A stretch of DNA of 64,000 bases from an uncultured Sphingorhabdus sp. (GCA_947501885.1 CANMXN010000001.1:1-64000); one strand, 5' to 3'; shown: positions 1 to 9,337, counted from the stretch's first letter. The notes: generated by a model not told the origin, from the sequence alone. Numbers and translations are program-made.

Positions 1-77
1 TGAGAATGGTGGGCCCAACACGCGCAAGCGTGAATATTATACAAGCCTTTTATTCGAACGAAGTGAGAATGGTGGGC
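1..77. repeat. 14-bp direct repeat of the tRNA-Val 3' end
   Basis: The sequence TGAGAATGGTGGGC occurs at 1-14 and again at 64-77. The second copy spans the encoded CCA and the last acceptor bases of tRNA-Val plus six flanking bases. The 49 bp between the copies hold a small hairpin (CACGC, loop GCAA, GCGTG, near 18-31). A duplicated tRNA 3' end can be a leftover of site-specific integration or of tRNA gene duplication, but no integrase is visible and the window ends at the repeat. Confidence 0.5.
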
Positions 78-144
78 GTAGCAAGGATTGAACTTGCGAC
101 CCCTACAATGTCAATGTAGTGCTCTACCGCTGAGCTATACGCCC
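70..144 (-). tRNA. tRNA-Val (anticodon GAC)
   Basis: Read on the minus strand this stretch folds as a complete cloverleaf: a 7-bp acceptor stem (GGGCGTA/TACGCCC), a D-arm with AGCGGTAGAGC, a 5-bp anticodon stem CTACA/TGTAG closing the loop TTGACAT, and a T-arm with TTCAATC. The loop places GAC at positions 34-36, which reads valine GUC/GUU codons. The 3' CCA is encoded (positions 72-70). The last bases of the acceptor end recur as part of a 14-bp direct repeat at 1-14. Confidence 0.95.
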
Positions 145-276
145 ATTCCAAAACAGCGTCTATATAGGCCACTTCTTATTTGCAAGAATAAAGCTTATCA
201 TTATAAATAATTTTCAAAACCCATATAATATTATCGAAAAAAAGTAAGTGGTTAGATATCCTGAAATGTCAATTCT

Positions 277-654
277 CTAATTAAGGCCGCTTGCGCTTTC
301 GGGGGTGAACATACGTTCCACTTCTAGGACCAAATCGCGTAGGTGGAAGGGTTTTGATAGCACTTTGGCACGCGGTAATTCATCGCCTGCTCGCAGCGCA
401 ACGCCAGAAAATCCAGTAATGAACATCACCTTGGTTTTTGGTGAAACCTTACTGCAATGACGCGCTAGTTCGATACCGTCCATTTCTGGCATCACAATAT
501 CGGTAAGTAATAGGTCAAAGTCTTCTGCTTCGAGCAAAGGCGCAGCCTTTGAACCGCAGTCCACTGCATTCACTTCATAGCCGGATTTTTCCAAAGCACG
601 CTTAAGATATTCGCGCATAGCTTGTTCATCTTCTGCTAGTAATATCTTAATCAT
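277..654 (-). CDS. cpdR: CpdR-type single-domain response regulator
   Basis: This 125-residue protein is a bare receiver domain without an output domain. The phosphoacceptor site is visible: acidic residues E8/D9, phospho-acceptor D52 (context LLLTDIVMPEMDG), switch T80 and K101 in the KPF motif. Its length and sequence match CpdR, which in alphaproteobacteria controls ClpXP positioning and hence proteolysis of CtrA and other cell-cycle regulators when it is unphosphorylated. The N-formylglutamate amidohydrolase gene lies divergently upstream, a neighbour I recall for cpdR in other alphaproteobacteria. Family assignment is strong. The role in CtrA turnover is inferred from the orthologue, as no histidine kinase or phosphotransferase is in the window. 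Confidence 0.85.
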   Translation of the reverse strand: MIKILLAEDEQAMREYLKRALEKSGYEVNAVDCGSKAAPLLEAEDFDLLLTDIVMPEMDGIELARHCSKVSPKTKVMFITGFSGVALRAGDELPRAKVLSKPFHLRDLVLEVERMFTPESASGLN

Positions 655-893
655 AGTTCAATTTTTGTCCTTCATTCTATGCGGAAGGGGTATTCCTTGT
701 GCATTTATCTGGTTTTATAGTATGAATGTTTTAAGATTTTACTCAAGATAATAAATTTTATGCAAAAAAATTACTTTTTTCTCTTAAGCATAAATTTTGA
801 CTGTAATATCAATAATTCATTTGAACAAAATATTCTCTTATCCTAGCACTATGTCATGATAGTGAGGTTGATAATAAAATTATATAATGGCTG
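655..893. promoter_or_regulatory. Divergent intergenic region cpdR / FGase
   Basis: This AT-rich spacer of 239 bp separates two divergent genes and must hold both promoters. I see no convincing paired -35/-10 boxes, operator palindrome or terminator in it. An AAGGA on the minus strand lies too far (about 14 nt) from the cpdR ATG to be a convincing ribosome-binding site. Confidence 0.4.
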
Positions 894-1766
894 ATGAACA
901 TGCTCGATAATCATAATTTTATTGGCTTTGGCTGTGATGATCCGCGTTTTCCTATATTATTGAGTGTGCCGCATGCAGGGCGCGATTATCCACCTAATAT
1001 ATTACAGCAACTTAGGATATCTGCTGATCAGCTTTTACGCCTTGAAGATCGCTATGCTGATTTATTGGTCCGTGATTGCATGGCACAAACAATTCCGACC
1101 GTGATAGCAAGAGCACCAAGAGCTATTATTGATTTGAACCGTGGTGTGGATGAAGTTGATGCAGATATGGTGCGAGGTGTGGACTGGTCTCAGGTAGCGC
1201 ATCCTAGCGCCAAAACACGTGGCGGTCTTGGGCTAATTCCGCGAAGGTTGATAGGGGCAGGCGATATCTGGAAACAGCCAATTGATAAAGCTGAACTGGA
1301 TGATCGCATTAATGACATTCATAGGCCTTATCATGATTATATATCGGCTGTATTAAATAATATGCAGGCGAAATTTGGCGTTGCTTTGTTGGTTGATGTA
1401 CATTCTATGCCGTCACTAAATAATGTGAGTAAAGATGGTGAGGTTGCTAGATGGGTGATTGGTGATCGCTTTGGCATGAGCGCTGATAATATTTATACAG
1501 ATCTTATTATGGGGTTTTTGAGTGATTTGGGATACAAAGCTGTGATGAATGCACCCTATGCTGGAGGGTATATGTTAGAGAGGCATGGTAATCCCTCGCG
1601 CGGCATATATGCGCTTCAAATTGAGATTGACCGTAACCTATATTTGGATGAAAATAATAGAGAGCCTAATAAGGATATGAGCAAAATATCGATGCAAATT
1701 AGACAAATGGTAAATTTTGTGCTGGAATATTTTAAATCTAACTATCAATTAGAAGCTGCTGAATAG
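894..1766 (+). CDS. N-formylglutamate amidohydrolase family protein
   Basis: This 290-residue protein belongs to the N-formylglutamate amidohydrolase (FGase, PF05013) family, metal-dependent amidohydrolases that release formate and glutamate at the end of one histidine-degradation route. Family hallmarks are the N-terminal SVPHAGRDYPP segment with a putative metal-binding His, the R-A-I-I-D-L-N-R-G stretch, and the DVHSMPS motif near the middle. No other hut genes are nearby, so a role in histidine catabolism is not supported by context. Related proteins act on other N-acyl amino acids. The ATG at 894 is used here; an in-frame ATG at 900 is the alternative, and neither has a strong Shine-Dalgarno sequence. 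Confidence 0.85.
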   Translation: MNMLDNHNFIGFGCDDPRFPILLSVPHAGRDYPPNILQQLRISADQLLRLEDRYADLLVRDCMAQTIPTVIARAPRAIIDLNRGVDEVDADMVRGVDWSQVAHPSAKTRGGLGLIPRRLIGAGDIWKQPIDKAELDDRINDIHRPYHDYISAVLNNMQAKFGVALLVDVHSMPSLNNVSKDGEVARWVIGDRFGMSADNIYTDLIMGFLSDLGYKAVMNAPYAGGYMLERHGNPSRGIYALQIEIDRNLYLDENNREPNKDMSKISMQIRQMVNFVLEYFKSNYQLEAAE

Positions 1767-1826
1767 ATTATAAAGTTTCGTTTGGTTTATTTAAAACATT
1801 GTAACAGATTGATAAAATGCAGGCAT

Positions 1827-1862
1827 AAAAAAGGGTGTGATCGATATGGCCACACCCTTTTT
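1827..1862. terminator. Bidirectional Rho-independent terminator
   Basis: A-rich flank, arm GGGTGTG, loop of about 11 nt, arm CACACCC, then a T-run. The A-run on one side and T-run on the other make it work in both directions. It sits between the convergent FGase gene (ends 1766) and the SapC gene (ends 1884). Confidence 0.85.
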
Positions 1863-1883
1863 AAATTTGTGAACAGGCTTTGC

Positions 1884-2717
1884 TTATTTTTTGGCTTTAC
1901 TTTTCGCTTTTGCCTTGGGCTTAGCTTCTGCTTCAGCCGCTGCTGCTTCAATTTCTTCTGGAACAGGTGTTTTGCCCATTGAAGACTGAAGAGCAAATAG
2001 ATCACGCATGATCTGTAATGAGAAAAGATGTGCGTGGATGAGTGGGAGCATACCATTTTGGTTTAATTTGCGTAGCTCGTCACCGCGCATATCGAGTAGT
2101 TTTTTCTCATCGATCATTTTAAAACCGCGATAAACAAATGGTTTATCTGTACCATTTTGTTGGATAGAAACTTCGCCTTCCATCAACAGTTCATTTTCTT
2201 CTAAATATTTCATAAAGGCTTGTGTGCGCGCACCAGCTTGCTCAAAATCTTCACAGAATTTCAAAATACGTTTTGTTGCCTCTGTTGCATCATCCCCATC
2301 GAATAATGCTTCCCCTTCATCTGATTCACCAAGAGCATCTGCTGTTGGATCAAAACATAAGGACAATTCTTGGCTGTCTGGTGTAAGTTTTGCCAAAATG
2401 TAAGGATAGCGCCGAGCGTATGCTGGCACATAATTATTTTGAGTGAAGACACCTTCGTCATCAACAAAAACATTCACACCTTCGTTCATGCCCATAAGTA
2501 CTAATGGTACGCTGTTGTCACCTGCGGAGAAAACGATAGGGTAGAAACGAGATGCTGAAATAAATTCATCAACCGTTACAGGAATTGCATGTTGATTTTG
2601 AAGAAACTTAGCGCTGGTTAAACCTTTAGATTTCCATGTGCCATGTTCTTTGCTGTTAAGTGGTAATAAGTCTTTGTAGAAAAGTGGAAGATTTTCTTTG
2701 ATTGCGCCACTGGCCAT
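1884..2717 (-). CDS. SapC family protein
   Basis: This 277-residue protein matches the SapC family (PF07277). It shows the typical opening LPLFYKDLLPLNSKEHG, followed by the conserved HAIPVTVDEFISASRFYPIVFS segment and the YVPAYARRYPYIL motif. It ends in a low-complexity Ala/Glu then Lys/Ala tail (about residues 255-277). The family is named after a Campylobacter fetus S-layer-associated gene, but no enzymatic activity is established and members occur widely in bacteria without S-layers. There is no signal peptide, so it is probably cytoplasmic. It is monocistronic, bounded downstream by the terminator at 1827-1862. Confidence 0.8.
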   Translation of the reverse strand: MASGAIKENLPLFYKDLLPLNSKEHGTWKSKGLTSAKFLQNQHAIPVTVDEFISASRFYPIVFSAGDNSVPLVLMGMNEGVNVFVDDEGVFTQNNYVPAYARRYPYILAKLTPDSQELSLCFDPTADALGESDEGEALFDGDDATEATKRILKFCEDFEQAGARTQAFMKYLEENELLMEGEVSIQQNGTDKPFVYRGFKMIDEKKLLDMRGDELRKLNQNGMLPLIHAHLFSLQIMRDLFALQSSMGKTPVPEEIEAAAAEAEAKPKAKAKSKAKK

Positions 2718-2802
2718 TACATTTACTCCGAATATTTAAAAAGTTGCAGTTGCCTTAAAGGCCTTAGTGTAAGGATGCAAGAAGAACTATATCATAGGGT
2801 TA

Positions 2803-4224
2803 TTATGGAATTAATTTGCCTGGATTCATAATATTATGAGGGTCAAAGGCTTTTTTAATAGCACGCAAGGCAAATATCCGTGCATCGCTTGATAATCTGG
2901 CTAATTCACTGCGTTTTGATTGGCCAATACCATGTTCAGCAGAAATTGAACCACCATATGCTGTGACCGCATCATAAACAGCCTTATTGACATTTGCCTC
3001 TTGCTCTATCCAATCTTGGCTGGAAATGCCTTTGGGCGCTTTGACATGATAATGAATATTACCATCCCCCATATGACCAAATGCAATGACTTCGCAGCCA
3101 TTAAATTCTTTTTCAATTTGCGGAGAAATAGTATCAATAAAGTGCGGCATCTTAGGAATAGGAACGCTAATATCATGTTGAAAGGCAGGGCCTGCTGTAC
3201 GCTCTGCTTCCGAAATTGAATCGCGTAATTTCCAGAATTCTTCTACTTGTTTTTCATTTGATGAGAATGCTGCATCTAATATCAGGCCTTTATTAAGCGG
3301 CGATATTAATGCTTTTTCTGCCAACTCTTGCAGTGCTATTTGATCATCACCATCTTTGATTAATTCAATTAAGACATACCATGGATAAACCTTTGACAGA
3401 GGACGGCGAGTATTTGGGATATATTGGAGAACCTTATGGATGGATTTCTCAGACATGAGCTCATAGCCTTCAAGCTGCCGTGCACATTGATCTTCCATAT
3501 GTAATAATAATTCATAGGCATCGGATGGATTTTGAACGCCAGCCCATATTGTTTTGCGATCTAATATATTGGTTACTAACCTTAATTTTGCTGCCGTAAT
3601 AATACCAAGCGTACCTTCTGCACCGATCAGAAGTTGATTGATATCATAGCCGCGATTGTCTTTCTTGAGCGCACTCATGCCATCAAAAATATCGCCATTG
3701 GGCAAGACAGCCTCAACCCCTGCTACCAATGAACGCATATTGCCATGTCTTAACACTTGTGTGCCGCCAGCATTGGTAGAGACTAAACCACCGACAGTAG
3801 CAGAGCCTTTGCCGCCCAATGTTAGCGGGAACCGTTTGCCATATCTCATGCTCTCATCATGCAAGTTTTGTAAGATTACACCAGCTTCGCAACGAATATG
3901 ATTGGGGTTTTGCGGATTATAGTCAATATTGTTCATACGGCGCATTGATAATATAATTGCATTACCGCTATCATCTGGTGTGGCGCCTGCTACCATTCCA
4001 CTATTACCGCCTTGTGGAACTATAGGGATTTGATGCGTGCCACATATTTTAATGATTTGAGATAATTGTTGCACATTTTCGGGGGATATAAGTGCGCTTG
4101 CAGTGCCAGTATAGCGGCCACGCCAATCGGTCAGCCATGGTTCCATCTCTTTAGGATCATGACTATATCCTTTAGAATCGAGCAATTCTGCAATATGTTC
4201 AAGGCCTTGTACGATGTTGTTCAT
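2803..4224 (-). CDS. FAD-binding oxidase, GlcD / D-2-hydroxyacid dehydrogenase type
   Basis: This 473-residue flavoprotein has the VAO/PCMH architecture. The N-terminal FAD-binding half (about residues 40-220) has IVPQGGNSGMVAGATP, GGLVSTNAGG and GAEGTLGIITAAKLRLV. The C-terminal substrate domain ends with GHMGDGNIHYHV and SAEHGIGQSKR, which carry the His residues that bind metal and substrate in this family. Relatives oxidise 2-hydroxyacids such as D-lactate, glycolate or D-2-hydroxyglutarate. The precise substrate cannot be read from sequence, and the single-subunit form with no glcE/glcF neighbour fits a D-2-hydroxyglutarate or D-lactate dehydrogenase best. It stands alone on the minus strand. 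Confidence 0.85.
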   Translation of the reverse strand: MNNIVQGLEHIAELLDSKGYSHDPKEMEPWLTDWRGRYTGTASALISPENVQQLSQIIKICGTHQIPIVPQGGNSGMVAGATPDDSGNAIILSMRRMNNIDYNPQNPNHIRCEAGVILQNLHDESMRYGKRFPLTLGGKGSATVGGLVSTNAGGTQVLRHGNMRSLVAGVEAVLPNGDIFDGMSALKKDNRGYDINQLLIGAEGTLGIITAAKLRLVTNILDRKTIWAGVQNPSDAYELLLHMEDQCARQLEGYELMSEKSIHKVLQYIPNTRRPLSKVYPWYVLIELIKDGDDQIALQELAEKALISPLNKGLILDAAFSSNEKQVEEFWKLRDSISEAERTAGPAFQHDISVPIPKMPHFIDTISPQIEKEFNGCEVIAFGHMGDGNIHYHVKAPKGISSQDWIEQEANVNKAVYDAVTAYGGSISAEHGIGQSKRSELARLSSDARIFALRAIKKAFDPHNIMNPGKLIP

Positions 4225-4385
4225 GTTAATAATCTGTCATCTTATACTTGACATTCTGTAATAAATTGTTTTGTTGAAGTCGAAAATTAAATTATACATT
4301 TTATGGAATTGTTATGCGGATATTCATCGCATGTTCAACCAATAGTCTTAGGTAAAGATAGTTTCGAAAGCAAAGAGAGTTTTAA

Positions 4386-4904
4386 TTGCGCATATTATTT
4401 ATCATACCATTGACTATATTTGCTTTGCTAGCCGCTTATTCCGCGAGCTATGGGGCTGAAATTAAAAAATATCTTTTCATTCCATCGATTCAAATTATTG
4501 AACATAATGGCTATGCCACGTTGCAAGTGAAACAGCGGGTTATTATCCGTCTTCGGCGTACACGGCAGGTCGGCCGTACCTCTCTTAGCGATTTTGGAAG
4601 CAGCAAAAGACCAAAAGTGAAGTTTGAAGAACAAACGATTGGTAAATGTATCGCAATGAATAAAATCCTTGGTTTTGCTCCAGGCCCAGATGCTTCTGAA
4701 AGCCTAGAATTTGTGACCAAAGACCGTAAGATTATTCGCGCTTATTTAGCGGGTAATTGTAGGGCGCGTGAATTTTATGCGGGTGCGTATATTGAAAAAC
4801 CCAAGGATGGCAAATTATGTCGCAAGCGCGATATTATTCACGCTAGATACGGCGCGAAATGTGAATTAGACCGCTTTCGCTTGTTGGTTCCAGAAACTAG
4901 CTAA
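4386..4904 (+). CDS. Hypothetical secreted protein with TTG start
   Basis: A 172-residue protein that I do not recognise. It begins with a clear signal peptide (basic MR, hydrophobic ILFIIPLTIFALLAAYSA, cleavage probably after SYGA). The mature part is basic and has four cysteines (GKC, GNC, KLC, AKC contexts), which could form two disulphides in the periplasm. The only start that keeps the signal peptide is TTG at 4386, preceded about 7 nt upstream by an AAAGAGAG Shine-Dalgarno-like run. No in-frame ATG gives a full signal sequence. It lies between two minus-strand genes and has no evident operon partner. Confidence 0.65.
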   Translation: MRILFIIPLTIFALLAAYSASYGAEIKKYLFIPSIQIIEHNGYATLQVKQRVIIRLRRTRQVGRTSLSDFGSSKRPKVKFEEQTIGKCIAMNKILGFAPGPDASESLEFVTKDRKIIRAYLAGNCRAREFYAGAYIEKPKDGKLCRKRDIIHARYGAKCELDRFRLLVPETS

Positions 4905-4927
4905 GCGCTGGTTTGGGAGGGCTAATT

Positions 4928-5827
4928 CTATTTATCGATAAAATATTGAGCATGCTCTTTGCTGAGCGCATCAATTTCCTTAATTTTAATATCCTTATAA
5001 TAAACCTCTGCACCTTCAGATTGAATTTGGATTCTGCCTTTGGTGAGAGGCAAAAATTCGCCGTCTTTCTCATAGCGTGAATTTTTCAATACCATCACAA
5101 TATTGCCATTCACAATATGTAGTGATTTGCCATTATGAGTGATGAGTTCGATATCGGTCCATTCACCATTGGGGCTTTCATGATTATCACTGCGAATAAC
5201 CAAGCCTTTAATATCTTGTTTATGGCCAACGGACAGAAATGGTTGTGTGGTACTTGCAATTGGATTCATAATATATTCGGGTGTATAAGCCCGTATATCT
5301 ATCGCAGATGTTGCTTGATTCCAATAATCACCCATATGACCTTCCATAATTTGTAATTCTTGAGATAACATCCATGAGCGCCAATATTCTGCGCCATGCT
5401 CCCCTATTGCATGATAGAGAATACCGCTATCTTTCAATAGGTCTTTGCGTGGATCCCATTTTTTCTCACCCCATTTTACTTTTAATTTTAAATGGTAATT
5501 TTCATATTCAGCTTTGCTTGTAATTGCTCCATATATTTCGCCAGAAATTCGGAGTATTTCATCACTACCATCTTTGGTTACGCTAAATATATTCTGTGCT
5601 TCGGGTTTATTTAATCCAATAGGGTTTTGATCAGGTTTGCTGCCATCATATCCTGGTTTCATGCGGTAGCTTAAATAGCTGTCCCATTGAGATAATTGCG
5701 GATCAAGCAAATCTATCCATCCTTCAGTTTGCGATATATCATGCTCAATAATTTGGCTCTTATCATTTTGCTGTTGGCAGGATGATAAGGCAAAGTAAGG
5801 TAGCATTAGAGCCAAATAGATTTTCAT
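4928..5827 (-). CDS. DUF1080 (3-keto-disaccharide hydrolase-like) lipoprotein
   Basis: This 299-residue protein begins with a lipoprotein signal peptide, hydrophobic core plus lipobox FALSSC with acylated Cys17. The rest matches the DUF1080 fold (PF06439), a concanavalin-like jelly-roll: a WIDLLD opening, the YENYHLKLKVKWGEKKW strand, GILYHAIG, and ELQIMEGHMGDYW. Several DUF1080 members hydrolyse 3-keto-disaccharides or 3-keto-glucosides after dehydrogenase oxidation. No 3-keto-sugar dehydrogenase or isomerase is adjacent, so the substrate is unknown. It is probably anchored to a membrane facing the periplasm. Divergent from the DEAD-box helicase gene with a spacer of about 190 bp. Confidence 0.8.
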   Translation of the reverse strand: MKIYLALMLPYFALSSCQQQNDKSQIIEHDISQTEGWIDLLDPQLSQWDSYLSYRMKPGYDGSKPDQNPIGLNKPEAQNIFSVTKDGSDEILRISGEIYGAITSKAEYENYHLKLKVKWGEKKWDPRKDLLKDSGILYHAIGEHGAEYWRSWMLSQELQIMEGHMGDYWNQATSAIDIRAYTPEYIMNPIASTTQPFLSVGHKQDIKGLVIRSDNHESPNGEWTDIELITHNGKSLHIVNGNIVMVLKNSRYEKDGEFLPLTKGRIQIQSEGAEVYYKDIKIKEIDALSKEHAQYFIDK

Positions 5828-6021
5828 AATATATAGTCCTAAAGGTAAAGAAGATTATCCGAAGGCAAATGCAATTGCCCGTTGTAACGAATAAGCAACA
5901 TCATGGAATTACTTGCTCTTATTGCATATATCTTGACATTTATAGAGATTATACCCATTAGTCCAATAATTGTACAGAGTGGATATGCTCCATCACTGCC
6001 TAAAACTTTCCGGAAAATTAT

Positions 6022-7398
6022 ATGAAATTTGCCGACATCGGCCTATCAGATGAATTATTAAAAGCGATTGATGAAGCGGGTTATAGCGATGCTACACCTA
6101 TTCAAGAACAAGCGATTCCACCCGTTTTGATGATGAAAGATATTATCGGTATTGCACAAACGGGTACAGGTAAAACCGCATCATTTGTATTACCAATGAT
6201 CGATATTTTGGCGCAAGGCCGCGCACGGGCGCGCATGCCGCGTTCTTTAATATTAGAACCAACCCGCGAATTAGCAGCACAGGTTGCCGAAAATTTTGAA
6301 AAATATGGGAAATATAACAAATTATCGATGGCGCTTTTAATTGGCGGCGTGTCAATGGGCGATCAAATCAAAGCATTAGAAAAAGGCGTTGATGTTTTAA
6401 TTGCGACACCAGGGCGTCTTATGGATTTGTTCGAGCGCGGTAATATCATGCTCAATGGCTGTGATATGCTTGTGATTGATGAAGCAGATCGTATGCTTGA
6501 TATGGGTTTTATTCCCGATATTGAGAAAATTTGTACCAAATTGCCGACAACACGGCAGACATTATTATTTTCTGCGACCATGCCGCCACCGATTAAAAAA
6601 TTATCAGATCAGTTTTTAACGTCACCCAAATATATCGAGGTTGCAAGACCTGCGAGTGCTAATATTAATATTGAGCAATTTCTGGTGGATGTTGCTCCGA
6701 TGAAGAAGCGCGAAAAATTACGCGGCTTATTAGAAATCGAAGATGTGGCGACAGCTATTATCTTTTGCAACCGTAAGACGACTGTGCGCGAATTGAACCA
6801 AAGCTTAAAACGTCATGGCTATCGTTCGGGTGAAATACATGGCGACATTGACCAAGCTGCTCGGCAGGCTGAATTAGAAGCCTTTAAAAATGGCGATATT
6901 AATTTGCTCGTCGCATCTGATGTAGCGGCTCGCGGGCTTGATGTGAAAGGCGTGAGTCATGTATTTAATTTTGATGCACCGATGCATCCTGATGATTATG
7001 TGCACCGTATCGGCAGAACGGGACGTGCAGGAGCAAAAGGTAAGGCTTATACTTTTGTAACACGCAAAGATTCAGAAGCCGTCGATAATATTGAAAAACT
7101 TTTGGGCAATAAGATTGATAGGTTGCAAGGCGGTAAAGCCAAAAAAGAGCGATCATTAACTGATAAACCCAGCAAAGAGCGTTCCAATAGAGAAAAACCT
7201 TCAAATGCAAAGCATAAAAGAGCAGGTGCCCAAGAAGAGGAAGCGCCTCAGAGTGAAAATATTCCTAAGAAACCTTCCAATAGGCGCACCAAGAATGTTG
7301 ATAGCAAAGGGAATATCATTATCAAAGATGCTGAGGCCACAGAAGATGGATGGAATGGTCCAATACCTAGCTTTTTGGATATAAGCTTTAAAGACTAA
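6022..7398 (+). CDS. DEAD-box ATP-dependent RNA helicase (RhlE type)
   Basis: This 458-residue helicase has all the DEAD-box motifs in order. They are the Q motif (PIQEQAIP, about residues 26-33), Walker A AQTGTGKT (45-52), PTRELA (80-85), TPGRL, DEAD (153-156), SAT (184-186), and in the second RecA domain ARGLDVKGV and HRIGRTGRAG. The C-terminal 90 residues are a basic, Lys/Arg/Ser-rich tail (KKERS, KPSKERS) typical of RhlE-like enzymes and likely binds RNA. Such proteins remodel ribosome-assembly intermediates and structured mRNA and are often cold-induced. It is monocistronic. The ATG at 6022 directly precedes the conserved FADIGLSDELLKA opening. Confidence 0.9.
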   Translation: MKFADIGLSDELLKAIDEAGYSDATPIQEQAIPPVLMMKDIIGIAQTGTGKTASFVLPMIDILAQGRARARMPRSLILEPTRELAAQVAENFEKYGKYNKLSMALLIGGVSMGDQIKALEKGVDVLIATPGRLMDLFERGNIMLNGCDMLVIDEADRMLDMGFIPDIEKICTKLPTTRQTLLFSATMPPPIKKLSDQFLTSPKYIEVARPASANINIEQFLVDVAPMKKREKLRGLLEIEDVATAIIFCNRKTTVRELNQSLKRHGYRSGEIHGDIDQAARQAELEAFKNGDINLLVASDVAARGLDVKGVSHVFNFDAPMHPDDYVHRIGRTGRAGAKGKAYTFVTRKDSEAVDNIEKLLGNKIDRLQGGKAKKERSLTDKPSKERSNREKPSNAKHKRAGAQEEEAPQSENIPKKPSNRRTKNVDSKGNIIIKDAEATEDGWNGPIPSFLDISFKD

Positions 7399-7458
7399 TA
7401 TCAGCAGATATTATCTAACTAGCAATCTCGCATTAATCATCTGTATTTTATACTATAT

Positions 7459-9150
7459 CTACCTATTTTTGGCATATACAATTTTACCACCTACCCATGT
7501 CTCATTAATTTGGGTTGCGCGTAATTCACTGGTTGATGATAATAATGGGTCCACATCGACCAAGATAAAATCGGCATAATGACCAGCTGTTAATGAGCCA
7601 ACATTTTTCTCCGCAAAGGAGGCATACGCAGCCCCAATGGTGAAGCCAGCAAGAGCATCTTCGCGCGTTACTTTTTCTGTTGGAATCCAGCCACCAAAGG
7701 GTTGTCCAGCTTTATCTTCACGAGTTATTGCCGTTGCAATTCCTGCAAAAGGCTCGCTCGATTCAACAGGTGCATCAGAACCAAAGGCTAATTTCCCGCC
7801 TGCTTTTAATATTGATTGCCAAGCATAGGCGCCATCTAGCCGGTCAGGCCCTAAACGTGCTTCAGCCATCAATCTGTCGGATGTTTGATGCACAGGTTGC
7901 ATCGATGAAATAATACCATTATCGGCAAGTTTCGGCAGATCAGTAGGATCAACAATTTGGACATGTTCGATACGCCAGCGCCGATCACCATCAAATATAT
8001 CGGATATATCCTCTATAGCAGATATAGTTTCAGCATTGGCTGCATCTCCAATAGCATGAATAGCAAGCTGAAAATTGTCCATAGAAGCACGGACCATTTT
8101 GTTGCGTAGTTCCGCAAAACTCAGCATGGGCAAGCCTTTTTGTCCAGCGGCATCATGATAATCCTGCTTAAGCCATGCACCGCGAGATCCTAATGCACCA
8201 TCGAGATAGAGTTTTACACCGAGCATTTTTAACTTGCCTTGGTAGAGCCAAGGAGTGGGCGCTGGTCCTGCTATTACTGTCATGTTTTCGATACCGCTAG
8301 CATAGCTAAATATCCGTAAATTAAGGCGGTCTAGATCTCCAGCACGACGATAGCTTTGCCATTCAGGTAAAGTTGTGCCCATATCAGCCATGGCAGTAAT
8401 ACCCTGTGATAATAATATTTCCTGTGCCTTGGAAAAGGCGAGGTCATAATCTTTCGCACTGGGTACTGGGACATGTTTTTGAATAAGCGATGCTGCATTA
8501 TCTACAAATATACCTGTGGGTTTGCCATTATCTTTTTCAATCCTGCCGCCGCTGGGTGATTGCACATCATCTCGTATCTCGGCAATTTCCATCGCTTTGC
8601 TATTGGCCCAGCCTGCATGGCCATCCACACGCTCTAACCATATAGGACGATCCGCGATAATATCATCAAGATCAGCAGCATTGGGAAAACGACCTAATCC
8701 CCATTTTTCATGGTTCCATCCGCGGCCTATAATCCATCTTCGGCCAGGATATTGTTTAGCATAGGCGATAATGGCCTCACGCGCTTCTTCGAGTGTATTG
8801 CTCTGTGTTAAATCTAGAGTGAGAGCTTGAAAGCCAATGCCGCTAATGTGGCCATGTGCATCAATTAGCCCAGGCAATAATGTTTGGCCTTTACCATCAT
8901 AACGAAAATCGAGTTGATTGGGGATTTGTTTCTTCTTTGTTATAAGCGCACTGACTTTTCCATCCTTATCAATCAATAGACCATTAAAACGAATAACTTC
9001 ACCTTTTTCATCCAGTGTGATGCCATTAACATTTTCAATCAGACCATCTGCTAGTGCAGGTTTCGGCGGTGTAAGTGCCAATAATAATGTGCAAAACACC
9101 ATCCACTTACGATTGAAACTAATATTGATTTTAAAAAATGTCATAATCAT
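7459..9150 (-). CDS. Exported amidohydrolase, YtcJ-like
   Basis: This 563-residue protein has an N-terminal signal peptide (WMVFCTLLLALTPPKPALA) followed by an Amidohydro_3 domain (YtcJ-like). Metal ligands visible are the HxH motif in LLPGLIDAHGHIS, a His in LAIHAIGDAAN, RRWRIEHVQI, and the terminal Asp in AFGSDAPVES. YtcJ-like enzymes hydrolyse amide or carbamate bonds, but substrates are rarely known. The export signal points to a periplasmic location. A second, distinct member with an N-terminal membrane anchor is at 32333-34081. Start at 9150 has AGGA four bases upstream; ATG at 9144 is the alternative. Confidence 0.8.
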   Translation of the reverse strand: MIMTFFKINISFNRKWMVFCTLLLALTPPKPALADGLIENVNGITLDEKGEVIRFNGLLIDKDGKVSALITKKKQIPNQLDFRYDGKGQTLLPGLIDAHGHISGIGFQALTLDLTQSNTLEEAREAIIAYAKQYPGRRWIIGRGWNHEKWGLGRFPNAADLDDIIADRPIWLERVDGHAGWANSKAMEIAEIRDDVQSPSGGRIEKDNGKPTGIFVDNAASLIQKHVPVPSAKDYDLAFSKAQEILLSQGITAMADMGTTLPEWQSYRRAGDLDRLNLRIFSYASGIENMTVIAGPAPTPWLYQGKLKMLGVKLYLDGALGSRGAWLKQDYHDAAGQKGLPMLSFAELRNKMVRASMDNFQLAIHAIGDAANAETISAIEDISDIFDGDRRWRIEHVQIVDPTDLPKLADNGIISSMQPVHQTSDRLMAEARLGPDRLDGAYAWQSILKAGGKLAFGSDAPVESSEPFAGIATAITREDKAGQPFGGWIPTEKVTREDALAGFTIGAAYASFAEKNVGSLTAGHYADFILVDVDPLLSSTSELRATQINETWVGGKIVYAKNR

Positions 9151-9337
9151 TCTATCCTGCTATGAGGCCTATTATGTAGGTTCTATATTCTTGTTTAACC
9201 CAATGATTTTAATAGGCATAGACAAAAATATGTTTTGCTTGTTTATCCTTTGAACGCAATAAGAATGCATTTATGAAGTTGCTCTATATACGCCTAGAAA
9301 TAAGACCATTGCTCTAATGTTAGAAAGAAAAGTATAA

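Noticed and set aside
1782-1982. 66-codon plus-strand ORF across the terminator
   Set aside because: It covers the terminator hairpin and is antisense to the SapC Lys/Ala tail; composition (Phe/Cys-rich) is that of a mirror frame.
5930-5965. TTGACA as -35 box of the DEAD-box gene
   Set aside because: No credible -10 element at 16-18 bp; the best TATA-like match is only about 13 bp away.
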